Position numbers and translations under genes: made by a program. From the NCBI GenBank assembly GCA_034414595.1, contig DAOULY010000001.1, positions 1-64,000 of the forward strand: a stretch of 64,000 bases of DNA, written 5' to 3'. Within the stretch, counting starts at the first letter, position 1. Each line of letters begins with the position of its first letter. Of the stretch, positions 18,476 through 25,819 are shown one piece after another. This stretch comes from DAOULY01 sp034414595. GTDB taxonomy: Bacteria; Chloroflexota; Dehalococcoidia; SZUA-161; JAUWZY01. The notes below the pieces were generated by a model that was not told the DNA's origin, made no database searches, and was given only the letters and a program-made list of their open reading frames with translations.

Positions 18476-18507
18476 TGTAGAGGGGGGTGACCCATCCTCT
18501 CTCTACA
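18476..18507 (+). promoter_or_regulatory. leader hairpin
   Basis: TGTAGAG (18476-18482) pairs with CTCTACA (18501-18507), starting six bases after the -10 box, so it would form the very 5' end of the late transcript. It may stabilise or regulate the mRNA. Confidence 0.45.
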
Positions 18508-18530
18508 GGAGATAAATGGAGAGGAGCCGA

Positions 18531-18583
18531 CCTATCTGCTGGGCACCTATCTGCTGGCCCTATCCGCCAGCCCTATCTGCTGG
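18531..18583 (+). repeat. four tandem copies of a 12-base motif in the late leader
   Basis: CCTATCTGCTGG occurs at 18531-18542, 18546-18557 and 18572-18583, with a variant CCTATCCGCCAG at 18559-18570. Spacing is 15, 13 and 13 bases. The motif lies between the promoter and the first late gene and could be a protein-binding array on RNA or DNA. Confidence 0.6.
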
Positions 18584-18631
18584 CAGCGACCACTGACCGT
18601 CTGGCCAGCCAGCTGACCGGAGGAAGGAGCG

Positions 18632-19519
18632 ATGTACACCTGCAGGATATGCCAACGGAAGTTCCGCACAGAGCAGGCCCTGGGTGGCCACATGGTTAAT
18701 GCCCACCCGCAGAAGCCGGATGGTGATCAGCTTGAGTCTGCCAGCCCCGTTGTGGAGACTACTGCGGCAGAAGCGCCGGAAGGAGCAGGGCAACCCTCAG
18801 CAGAGGCTGCTGTGGTCGAGCTCGCTCCGGCACCGCCGGGAGAGGAAGGCATTGCGGAGCAGATCAGGGAGTACCTGGGAAAGGGTTATACCTTCCAGCA
18901 GCTCACCGGGCAGTTCGGTTTCAGCGCGACATCGGTGCGCAGGGAAATGGAGAAGCTGGTGCCGCCGCAGGGCGAAGCGTCGCAGGCAGGTCAGCTCGGC
19001 GATGGGCTTCCGGTGGCACGGAAAGTTGGCCAGGGAGTTGAGGTACTCAACCCGGAGGTCATCCTGCGAACATACGTGGACGGTGATGATGACCTCAAGG
19101 AATTCCGCGGCATGATGAAACTGAGGGCGGCCATGCTCATGGTCAGCGATCTGATAAACATGAGGAAGGCCGATGCAGAGGCCTTTGCCCTGGAGGTGAA
19201 GCCCATCCTCGACCTGATGAAGGAGACCAGGGCGGAGCAGGACGCTGCCGCGCTGAGGGCTAGGGAAGCAGGCTCCGACATAGCCAGGGAAGCGGCCTCA
19301 AACGCCGCCGAGGAGACGGCGGCCCGGGTTGCTGCCTACTTCGACCAGCGAAAGCCGGACATCGCCTCAACCTCGGACCCGATCAAGGGCATGTTTGCCC
19401 GCGTCATGGAGACTCTGCTTAACCGCGTGACCGGCACGGCTTTGGGTGGTGGGCAGCCCGGCGAGGCGCAGCTGCCCCCAGGGTGGTCTGACACAAGGAA
19501 TCAGGGAGGTGCATCATGA
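18632..19519 (+). CDS. C2H2 zinc-finger protein with QALGGH motif
   Basis: A 295-residue protein. It opens with a classical C2H2 finger, YTCRICQRKF...EQALGGHMVNAH, with ligands C4, C7, H20 and H25 and the QALGGH signature best known from plant fingers. After an acidic Pro/Ala linker comes an HTH-like segment (EQIREYLGKGYTFQQLTGQFGFSATSVRREMEKLV, about 75-110), then a helical, Ala-rich C-terminus. It is the first late gene, after GGAGGAAGGAGCG. It may regulate the block or be a structural/assembly protein; the sequence does not decide. Confidence 0.65.
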   Translation: MYTCRICQRKFRTEQALGGHMVNAHPQKPDGDQLESASPVVETTAAEAPEGAGQPSAEAAVVELAPAPPGEEGIAEQIREYLGKGYTFQQLTGQFGFSATSVRREMEKLVPPQGEASQAGQLGDGLPVARKVGQGVEVLNPEVILRTYVDGDDDLKEFRGMMKLRAAMLMVSDLINMRKADAEAFALEVKPILDLMKETRAEQDAAALRAREAGSDIAREAASNAAEETAARVAAYFDQRKPDIASTSDPIKGMFARVMETLLNRVTGTALGGGQPGEAQLPPGWSDTRNQGGAS

Positions 19520-19761
19520 TGGACCCGGGGAGCATGCTCCGGATGATGACCCCGGCGCAGCAGGCGCAAATAGCGCAGATGCAGGCCGTCACGTCGCGCA
19601 TCAGGGCCAGCATCCACACCGAGGACGGCAAGGTGAGCATAGCGTTCACCGCTGACGACCCTGAGGCAACGCAGGCGGTGCCCCAGGTGGTCGAGGCCAT
19701 AGTGACCAGCGTGGCCAACAGCCTTTATCAGATATTTGGCGTCCAGGGGGTACGGCTCTGA
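19516..19761 (+). CDS. small hypothetical protein
   Basis: An 81-residue protein starting inside the stop codon of the zinc-finger gene (ATGA-type overlap). It reads MLRMMTPAQQAQIAQMQAVTSRIRASIHTEDGKVSIAFTADDPEATQAVPQVVEAIV: a Met/Gln-rich helix, two strands and a helix. No family is recognised. Coupling to the preceding gene suggests the two products act together. Confidence 0.6.
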   Translation: MMDPGSMLRMMTPAQQAQIAQMQAVTSRIRASIHTEDGKVSIAFTADDPEATQAVPQVVEAIVTSVANSLYQIFGVQGVRL

Positions 19762-19762
19762 T

Positions 19763-19987
19763 ATGTTTGGGGAGCTGTTTCGGAAGAAGAAGGCGGAGCG
19801 ATATCCGATTTGTCTCACTTGTCTCTCGGTGATGGAAAAGAGGCAAGACTCGATTCATTCTGGTGAGTGGTACCACTGTCCCGGCTGTTGTTCTTGGAGG
19901 GGGCCAGTAACGGTTTGGGGCTCGGATCCGACCGCGGTACGGATAGGGACCATAGCCGAGGTTAATGGCTTGAAGCCGCTGTCATGA
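19763..19987 (+). CDS. small zinc-ribbon protein
   Basis: A 74-residue protein with a basic N-terminus (FGELFRKKKAERYP) and a four-cysteine ribbon, CLTCLSVMEKRQ...YHCPGCCSW. I chose the ATG at 19763, two bases after the previous stop; a longer frame begins within the upstream gene. Such ribbons bind nucleic acid or protein. It overlaps the next gene by four bases. Confidence 0.55.
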   Translation: MFGELFRKKKAERYPICLTCLSVMEKRQDSIHSGEWYHCPGCCSWRGPVTVWGSDPTAVRIGTIAEVNGLKPLS

Positions 19988-20313
19988 ACACCGTACAAGT
20001 CTTTCAGATTTACCCGATTCGGGAGCTGGTGCTAGCAACTTGCATTTTTGCCCTCGACAGGGCAGCAACTGAAGCTGAAAACGGGCCCGAAAACCCCGGC
20101 GGGGCGAAAAAACCCGACGGACTGAAGCCGAAAAACGCCAAAAAATGCAAGTTGACAAATCCCGGAGAAGGGGTCACATTGGAGATGGCTTTACTGAAGC
20201 CCGAGGACGCGGCGGATGCAGCCGAGTTTCTGAAGTGGCCGCCACACATCAGAAGGCAAGTGCTCCGCTACGGCGCCAGATGGACTGACGCTCTGTTTGA
20301 GCCGAAGCCATAG
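19984..20313 (+). CDS. hypothetical protein
   Basis: A 109-residue protein. The middle is a Pro/Lys/Asn-rich linker (ENGPENPGGAKKPDGLKPKNAKKCKLTNPGEG) and the C-terminus is helical (LKPEDAADAAEFLKWPPHIRRQVLRYGARWTDALF). No family is recognised. It is the last gene before a strong terminator, so the transcript from 18470 may partly stop here. Confidence 0.5.
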   Translation: MNTVQVFQIYPIRELVLATCIFALDRAATEAENGPENPGGAKKPDGLKPKNAKKCKLTNPGEGVTLEMALLKPEDAADAAEFLKWPPHIRRQVLRYGARWTDALFEPKP

Positions 20314-20344
20314 GGCTTAGGACAACCGAATACCGAATTACGAA

Positions 20345-20399
20345 AAAGGGGAGTTGCAACCTTTGACTGAGAGGTTGAGGTCAACTCCCCTTTCCTTTT
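20345..20399 (+). terminator. rho-independent terminator
   Basis: AAAGGGGAGTTG (20345-20356) pairs with CAACTCCCCTTT (20382-20393); CAACCT/AGGTTG form an inner helix, and CCTTTT follows. Strong terminator after the gene ending at 20313. Confidence 0.85.
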
Positions 20400-20435
20400 G
20401 GTCAGGGTTGCAGCCCCAGGAAGGAAGGAGGCAAG

Positions 20436-20645
20436 GTGAAACACTCAAGCTACGCGAGCCTGGAGAGGGTAGCGCCCGGGAACTATGACAAGAACACCAC
20501 CGCCGAGGCCCTCCGCAGCGGGCTGGCCAGGGTGGCACCGCCGGGCAAGACGCCTGCCGAGGACGTAGTGATCAACTACGACAAGAACACCACAGGCAAA
20601 GGCGGCCACTGGCTCAAGCAGTGGGTAACCAAGATGTTCAGGTAG
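20436..20645 (+). CDS. small hypothetical protein with duplicated NYDKNTT motif
   Basis: A 69-residue protein with NYDKNTT twice (residues about 16-22 and 47-53), coded by two nearly identical 20-base stretches at 20479-20498 and 20574-20593. It has a basic tail (WLKQWVTKMFR). GGAAGGAGGCAAGGTG precedes the ATG. The protein family is unknown. A hairpin (AAGCGGGT 20651-20658 with ACCCGCTT 20671-20678) follows it, without a T run. Confidence 0.55.
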   Translation: MKHSSYASLERVAPGNYDKNTTAEALRSGLARVAPPGKTPAEDVVINYDKNTTGKGGHWLKQWVTKMFR

Positions 20646-20700
20646 GGTCGAAGCGGGTAATTTTGGCGGCACCCGCTTGTGATCCTGAAGGAGGTTAGGT

Positions 20701-20898
20701 ATGCCAATAGCAACAAGTCCGATCGTATCGACGCAAATGCCGGCGCCCATCGTGGCTCAGGCGCCGGCGCCCACTCTGACCACGCAGACCAATGGGACCA
20801 CCGGTATGATGGACATGATCAACGCCATCATGCCCCTGATGCTGGTGATGATGATGATGGGCATGATCATGCCCATGATGAAAGGTATCACCAAGTAA
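20701..20898 (+). CDS. small Met-rich membrane protein
   Basis: A 65-residue protein with a Pro/Ala/Gln-rich N-terminus and one hydrophobic segment made largely of Met, Ile and Leu (MMDMINAIMPLMLVMMMMGM, then IMPMMKG). The same segment recurs in the next protein and as the C-terminal tail of several larger proteins of this block. AAGGAGGTTAGGT precedes the ATG. It presumably sits in a membrane, of cell or virion; the role is unknown. Confidence 0.65.
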   Translation: MPIATSPIVSTQMPAPIVAQAPAPTLTTQTNGTTGMMDMINAIMPLMLVMMMMGMIMPMMKGITK

Positions 20899-20913
20899 GT
20901 AAGGAGGTAAGAG

Positions 20914-21075
20914 ATGGTGATGCAGCCAAGACAATACGTGGCGTATCCCTCAGTGGGAACCGCCCAGACCGGCATGACGGACATGATCAACGCGATCATG
21001 CCGTTGATGATGGTGATCATGATGATGGCCATGATTATGCCCATGATGAAGGGCGTCGTGGCCGAGACGAAGTAA
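20914..21075 (+). CDS. small Met-rich membrane protein, paralogue of preceding gene
   Basis: A 53-residue protein, too short for default ORF callers. It reads QTGMTDMINAIMPLMMVIMM...IMPMMKGVVAETK and is a tandem paralogue of the gene at 20701 (DMINAIMPLM is identical). AAGGAGGTAAGAG lies just upstream of the ATG, and the next gene follows eleven bases after the stop with another strong site. The dense strong ribosome sites suggest high expression, as for structural proteins. Confidence 0.65.
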   Translation: MVMQPRQYVAYPSVGTAQTGMTDMINAIMPLMMVIMMMAMIMPMMKGVVAETK

Positions 21076-21086
21076 GGAGGTGAACA

Positions 21087-21683
21087 ATGGTCGACAAGAA
21101 GTTCTATGTGGCGCCTCGGCCGCTGGAGGGCGAGGTGGAGCCGAGACAGGCTGCGATCCAGGCTATAATCGTAGCCGGTTGGGACCCGAGCGACGGCTAT
21201 TACCATGCGCTGAACCTCGGGTGTCTTGTCGAGCCCCTGGTGCTAGCCGAAAGGCTTCATGCAACCGATAAGCTTGATGACCGGGATGACCTGGATATCG
21301 ATGTCCCAATCGGGACACTGGTAGGGGAGGCAGTATCCGGAACAAAGACCGTACCGGATGGTGAGGTCTGGTTCGTCAACCGACTCCAGGTGATTTGCCC
21401 GGCGGCGGACGCCGACGGCTCCTGCAGCTTCAACATCCTGTGCTCTGCATGGCCACAGACAGTTGCAGGTGTGGATAAGGGCTACTGGTCAGCTATGCAG
21501 AACGCTATGGGTGTCACGACAACCGTGGACCTACCGGCTCAAGGGGAGCTTGGCGAAGAGCTCAGGTTGGTTGGTGGAGACCGGTTGTCCCTGGCGCTCA
21601 TCGGCACAGTCCTGCACACGGCTGCCAAGACCTACACCCTGCGCATCTGGGGCAGGAAGGGCAAGGCGATAATCCCGCAGTAA
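21087..21683 (+). CDS. putative structural protein (unknown family)
   Basis: A 198-residue protein without signal peptide or membrane segment, predicted by eye to be nearly all beta (GEVWFVNRLQVICPA, GSCSFNILCSAW, GDRLSLALIGTVLHTAAKTYTLRIWGRKGKAII). AAGGAGGTGAACAATG is an excellent ribosome site. A mid-size beta-sandwich protein with strong translation signals, just after abundant-looking small membrane proteins, is a candidate for the major shell or surface protein if this block builds a particle. That is inference only. Confidence 0.5.
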   Translation: MVDKKFYVAPRPLEGEVEPRQAAIQAIIVAGWDPSDGYYHALNLGCLVEPLVLAERLHATDKLDDRDDLDIDVPIGTLVGEAVSGTKTVPDGEVWFVNRLQVICPAADADGSCSFNILCSAWPQTVAGVDKGYWSAMQNAMGVTTTVDLPAQGELGEELRLVGGDRLSLALIGTVLHTAAKTYTLRIWGRKGKAIIPQ

Positions 21684-21693
21684 GGAGAAAGCA

Positions 21694-22245
21694 GTGCGCG
21701 GCCTATCAGGAACGCGGGGCCTACCCGCCTCAGAGATTCAGGGTTTATTCGCCATGAATGCATTCGGTGGACGAGCAAGGAGGGCACTATCTATGGCAGG
21801 ATTCTTGAGTAGCTCAGAGATAGAGACTCTGGTTCAGGGTGCCGCAGTAAAGGCGTTGGCAATTGCTGGTGGAGTCGCAGGTGACCATGCAGTCGCAGGT
21901 ATTGCCGTTGGTGACCAGTTGAGGTCAGTGCTGAGTATAGATGTCTCCCAGGCTGACCACGCTGAAATAGCGCACGGGGTTGGGGCAGCTGACGTCGCCC
22001 ATACCACTGCCGACTTAACCGGCTTGGGTGACCACGATGACAACCCGACATATCACGCTGTCCATGCGAAAGCGGACGTCGTTGCAGCAATCGGTAATCA
22101 TGCTGCCATGGCACACGCAAGAACGTGGGCAGTGGCCGACCTGACAGCGGAGTTCACCATAACCGGCGCCGGTACCATAAACAATGCTGGTGGCACCAAC
22201 ACCACAGGCAGAATACTGCTGGTAGTGTGGGAAGACTGGACCTAG
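21694..22245 (+). CDS. fibre-like hypothetical protein
   Basis: A 183-residue protein starting with GTG after AAGGAG. It is rich in Ala, Gly and His, with degenerate H-A/G-x-x-H-x-x-G/D steps (VSQADHAEIAHGVGAADVAHTTADLTGLGDHDDNPTYHAVHAKADV) like the trimerising repeats of the large fibre protein at 30626, and a beta end (TAEFTITGAGTINNAGGTNTTGRILLVVWED). A small fibre or spike component is likely. An internal ATG at 21754 is a possible alternative start. Confidence 0.5.
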   Translation: MRGLSGTRGLPASEIQGLFAMNAFGGRARRALSMAGFLSSSEIETLVQGAAVKALAIAGGVAGDHAVAGIAVGDQLRSVLSIDVSQADHAEIAHGVGAADVAHTTADLTGLGDHDDNPTYHAVHAKADVVAAIGNHAAMAHARTWAVADLTAEFTITGAGTINNAGGTNTTGRILLVVWEDWT

Positions 22246-22351
22246 CCTGCCGTGATTGGCACAGTCCTCTTCGGACGCTGCCAGCATCAAGTTCATTCAA
22301 GAGCTCGACTGATCGTAACGTGGTTGAATTATGACGGGGTAGAGATGCAGC

Positions 22352-22420
22352 CGGTGCGGGAGCACCGTGGCACAGGCGATTTGGGCTGGGTACCCCCCAA
22401 GAGCGGCACCCAGCCCTTTG
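22352..22420 (+). terminator. paired hairpins, terminator-like
   Basis: Hairpin CGGTGC-GGGA-GCACCG (22352-22367) followed by GGGCTGGGT (22383-22391) pairing with ACCCAGCCC (22408-22416) and then TTTGATT. The weak T run suggests partial termination or mRNA end processing. The roughly 195-base gap holds no gene. Confidence 0.5.
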
Positions 22421-22440
22421 ATTAAGGGGGAAGGTGAAAT

Positions 22441-22824
22441 ATGATGCAGCCACCGATTGAAGCAACAGCCGCTTCCGGTATTTCTGATCTTGTGAGCAAG
22501 ATTACCCCGATCAGGAAACTGGCTCTGTTCAGTGTAGCATCTGAAGCCAACGAGCCGATACTGACGAGTCCATTATCTCCGACTCGCACAGACGCTACAT
22601 TCATAATCACGATTGCGCTGCGTACCGCGGACAGGGTTGCCGTGTCCATCGCACACAGCGGAGTGAGCCAGGACGTATTCCTGAATTCAGGTTTCCCCTT
22701 AGAGGCGAGCTGCCTGTATAGCTTCACTCTGCCTGTACCAGACGACTGCAAGGTTAACCTGAAAACCGAGTCAGCCAACGTGGTTAAGGTACTCATGATA
22801 CACGAGACAGGAATCATGGTATGA
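22441..22824 (+). CDS. hypothetical beta-sandwich protein
   Basis: A 127-residue protein of mainly beta character (RKLALFSVASEANEPIL, DATFIITIALRTADRVAVSIAHSG, CLYSFTLPVPDDCKVNLKTESANVVKVLMIHETG) with no signal peptide or membrane helix. AAGGTGAAAT precedes the ATG. It could be an appendage or shell component. No family is recognised. Confidence 0.5.
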   Translation: MMQPPIEATAASGISDLVSKITPIRKLALFSVASEANEPILTSPLSPTRTDATFIITIALRTADRVAVSIAHSGVSQDVFLNSGFPLEASCLYSFTLPVPDDCKVNLKTESANVVKVLMIHETGIMV

Positions 22825-22837
22825 GGAGTCGATACCC

Positions 22838-23851
22838 ATGAGACCACAGGGTAATCCAGGAGTCGGCTTAGTTGAACGTATGAACCCAGATGTTCTTATG
22901 CCCTCCGTCTGGGAGCATAAACAAGACAGAAACCTTGACCTGTTTTTCAACGCTGTCGACAGCGAGCAAAAACGCGTCCGTTTCAGTGAGTGGTTCAAGG
23001 ACAGATACATTGTTGGCGGTGCTCCTGGGCAATTCTCGAAGATGTACTCAAAGTGTGCATGGAGGTATGGTTACTATATTCTGAGTACGAGATTCGCAAC
23101 TCAGTGTAGCACCTGGCAGTTATTCGGTGCCGAAGCCGGAGGCGGGGGTCAGTCAACATGTGCTTTCTTCATGCTGGGTGACCCGCACTTCTGGAACAGG
23201 TTCGACGGGCACGGAAACTTCACCCGTGTTGACCTGAACATCCTGACTCATCTCCCAGCTACGTATAATACGGCCGCCCATACCTACGTTCTCAAAGTCA
23301 ACCGGAATAACATCATGGCATTCATTGATGGCAAGCTGATATCAGTGTGTCTACTTGGCTCACCCACTGGTGCACTGGTTGCTAATGTCCAGCCGTATTG
23401 TCTCGCATCGATTGCTTCTCAATACTGCGATGCGAACCTGTTCTTCGGGCTGGAGGGTGGCACAGAGTCTGTGAGTGTCGGGCCGCTGTACGAGAACAGT
23501 CCGTACGCAATGGATGGTGCCCCGATTACTCCTATCTTAATCAAGGCGTACAAGATAAACACTTCCACTCTCTGGCAAGGCCTTGCCACAGGTGGCGATG
23601 CCCAGACATCACACCCTATTCCAGTGTGGGGTTATCCAAACAAGACCTTTCTATTTCAAGCAACCGGAGCCGGGTCGCTGCAGATGCAGATGTATGCAGG
23701 TGATGATTGGCAGGACCATGGTGACCCGATTGTGGTAGGTGCGAATAAGCTTGAAGTCTACAACCTGGACGCCGAGGTTCCGTATGCTCGGTGTGTATAT
23801 GACCCAGAAAACAACGACACCATAACACTAGCTGAATGGAGTCTGAGCTAA
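22838..23851 (+). CDS. large beta-rich surface protein, lectin-like
   Basis: A 337-residue protein resembling concanavalin-type jelly rolls: SEWFKDRYIVGG, YYILSTRFATQCSTWQLFGAEAGGGG, HTYVLKVNRNNIMAFIDGKLISVCLLG, NLFFGLEGGTESVSVGPLYENSPY. A smaller beta domain follows (FLFQATGAGSLQMQMYAGDDWQDHG). It begins MRPQGNPGV, very like the start of the next protein (MKPQGQNVV), suggesting a shared docking peptide. Its stop overlaps the next ATG (TAATG). A receptor-binding or decoration role is inferred. Confidence 0.5.
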   Translation: MRPQGNPGVGLVERMNPDVLMPSVWEHKQDRNLDLFFNAVDSEQKRVRFSEWFKDRYIVGGAPGQFSKMYSKCAWRYGYYILSTRFATQCSTWQLFGAEAGGGGQSTCAFFMLGDPHFWNRFDGHGNFTRVDLNILTHLPATYNTAAHTYVLKVNRNNIMAFIDGKLISVCLLGSPTGALVANVQPYCLASIASQYCDANLFFGLEGGTESVSVGPLYENSPYAMDGAPITPILIKAYKINTSTLWQGLATGGDAQTSHPIPVWGYPNKTFLFQATGAGSLQMQMYAGDDWQDHGDPIVVGANKLEVYNLDAEVPYARCVYDPENNDTITLAEWSLS

Positions 23852-24987
23852 TGAAACCGCAAGGACAGAACGTAGTATCCATGAGCTGGATTGCACAACA
23901 GATAGACGCAATCACCGGTGAGTCGGACCCGAAGCTCAAACTCATATACCAGAGTGCACCGTTAGCGGGAGTTGGTGATACCCTACGGAATAACGTTGTC
24001 GAGAATGGCTACCTCTATCAGAACTCCAGGGCAGCTCCGGGCCTCAGGATCTGGAATGTGTATGACCCGAGTGCTCCTGTACTGCTCTCAACATTAGGCG
24101 TCTATGGGATCGACCTACGCAAATCCGGCCGTTACGTGTACTCAACTGATGTCGCCAACAGAATCCGGGTCATAGATGTTTCAAATCCCAGCGCTCCGTT
24201 CATCCTGAGCACCTTAACAGACGCCGTGAGACTAGATACCGGACACGGGACATTCTTGGTGGATGACTTACTCTTCGTTGCAGCGTATGGCGGCTACGAA
24301 GTAATCGGCGATGACGATTACTTCACGATCATTGATGTATCAGACCCCACAAATCCCACTATACTGTCAGCCATCACCGACCCCTTGCTTGACGGTATTC
24401 ACGACATCCACGTTGACGGTCGTTACGCCTATGCTTCAACACATTATGGTGGTGGGGCAGTAGACCGGGGCTCACTCGTGGTCATCGATGTGTCAAATCC
24501 TGCTGCTCCAGCGATAGTGGGCAGTGCACTAGCCACTCCAGGGAACAGTTATGCACACCTGACCAAGCGAGGACCATATGTGTTCACCGGCGTGCATGCA
24601 GGCGGAGAAGGAAACCTCACTGTGTATGATGTATCTGATCCTACAGCTCCAGTGGAGATCTCCCAGATAACTACACATGGCCCGTACTGGATGTCCTGGT
24701 ATGGGAAGTATTTGGTCATGGCTGGGGCTGAATACCTGAACTTGTTCAACGTAACCATCTGGGATGCATCAGACCCGTTGAACCTGAGGCTGGTTGATAG
24801 CTGGTCAATACCTGGCGCAACGGACTCAAGGAATGTATTCGTGGATGGTAAGTATGCCTACGTAACCTACATGGACAGCACAAATGGCTACTTGCTGGTC
24901 TTTGAGATAGAGCAAGTACAAACACCAAGTCAGTATGAGCTTTACCAGTCGTCGAGAGACTACGCTGAGAAGCTCTTTTTGAGGTAA
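23851..24987 (+). CDS. LVIVD-repeat beta-propeller protein
   Basis: A 378-residue protein with about six repeats of the LVIVD type: each has ...Y(V/A)Y..., a ...I(D/W)VSDPxxPxxLS... step and a turn (for example FTIIDVSDPTNPTILSAITD, VVIDVSNPAAPAIVGSALAT, LTVYDVSDPTAPVEISQITT). Such repeats form beta-propellers, usually secreted or on surfaces. The ATG at 23851 overlaps the preceding stop. The N-terminus MKPQGQNVV echoes its neighbour. No signal peptide is seen, so export, if any, is with the particle. It is probably a surface-binding component. Confidence 0.75.
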   Translation: MKPQGQNVVSMSWIAQQIDAITGESDPKLKLIYQSAPLAGVGDTLRNNVVENGYLYQNSRAAPGLRIWNVYDPSAPVLLSTLGVYGIDLRKSGRYVYSTDVANRIRVIDVSNPSAPFILSTLTDAVRLDTGHGTFLVDDLLFVAAYGGYEVIGDDDYFTIIDVSDPTNPTILSAITDPLLDGIHDIHVDGRYAYASTHYGGGAVDRGSLVVIDVSNPAAPAIVGSALATPGNSYAHLTKRGPYVFTGVHAGGEGNLTVYDVSDPTAPVEISQITTHGPYWMSWYGKYLVMAGAEYLNLFNVTIWDASDPLNLRLVDSWSIPGATDSRNVFVDGKYAYVTYMDSTNGYLLVFEIEQVQTPSQYELYQSSRDYAEKLFLR

Positions 24988-25062
24988 CCGCCAAGGAGGT
25001 ATGGAGTCTGTGAATAACGACATCCCGACCAGCTACCCACAATACAGGGAAGGAGGTGACTA

Positions 25063-25575
25063 ATGGGAGACACAGGAAGGCTGACAATCCAGAAGACCGG
25101 AGACGAGACATACCAGCTCGACTTTACTACCCCGGATTATGATGCAAATGCCGACCCAACTACAGAGCCGCTGTTCTTCTACAGTGCGTACCTGGCGGCC
25201 TCGGAGGTGACACTGGGTTACCGGAACGTGGCGAATGAAGTGGTGACACCGGGCACCGATCACATAGCCATCGTTGGCTTTGGTGGTATCGCTGCTCGGT
25301 TCGACGTGACCGGGCTGCAGTATTTGGCTGTGGAGCTCGGCGACCCGACTGTGTGGCCTGGGATTCCTGGCACCCACCCGAACGTCGATAGCTTCGATGT
25401 CTATTACATCCCGCTCTCGGGGGAGGTAAAGGTAGTCGTGGAAGGTGTTTCGGCATTCGCATCATCAATTGCGGCTATCGAAACCGATCCCATCCAAGTG
25501 GTGGTTGCCGGGTTTACCGGTATCGCGCTGCTGGGTCTCATAGCGTACATGGCTAAGAGCGCGATGAAGGCATAG
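25063..25575 (+). CDS. beta-rich protein with C-terminal membrane anchor
   Basis: A 170-residue protein: a beta domain (GRLTIQKTGDETYQLDF, PLFFYSAYLAASEVTLGYR, YLAVELGDPTV, SFDVYYIPLSGEVKVVVEG) followed by one transmembrane helix (VVVAGFTGIALLGLIAYMA) and a short basic tail. GGAAGGAGGTGACTAATG is a near-perfect ribosome site. A C-terminally anchored ectodomain fits a membrane-exposed coat protein. The 75 bases before it hold no gene. Confidence 0.55.
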   Translation: MGDTGRLTIQKTGDETYQLDFTTPDYDANADPTTEPLFFYSAYLAASEVTLGYRNVANEVVTPGTDHIAIVGFGGIAARFDVTGLQYLAVELGDPTVWPGIPGTHPNVDSFDVYYIPLSGEVKVVVEGVSAFASSIAAIETDPIQVVVAGFTGIALLGLIAYMAKSAMKA

Positions 25576-25636
25576 CAGTGACACCAGTACCTAAAAGTGA
25601 GGTCGTTGCCAGCATGTCAGACATGGAAGGAGAGGT

Positions 25637-25816
25637 ATGAATGCTCACCAGCTGGCCCTAATTATCGAGATTCTCGGGATTTCGGTCGGGAGTATAGGAA
25701 TCGGGGTGGAAATCGCCACCAATGCCGACATTGGCCACGTGCTGATAACCTGCGGAACGACACTAATAGCCGTGGGCAGCATCATCTACGCCAAGATTTT
25801 CAAGTGGCTGGGGTGA
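25637..25816 (+). CDS. small two-helix membrane protein
   Basis: A 59-residue protein with two hydrophobic helices (LALIIEILGISVGSIGIGVEI and VLITCGTTLIAVGSIIYAKIF) joined by a short polar turn. GAAGGAGAGGT precedes the ATG. It lies three bases before the protease gene. Size and topology are compatible with a holin or a membrane structural protein; nothing decides between them. Confidence 0.6.
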   Translation: MNAHQLALIIEILGISVGSIGIGVEIATNADIGHVLITCGTTLIAVGSIIYAKIFKWLG

Positions 25817-25819
25817 CAT

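Noticed and set aside
18531..18583. Short tandem repeats as a CRISPR array
   Set aside because: Units are 12 bases with 1-3-base spacers and no cas genes are present.
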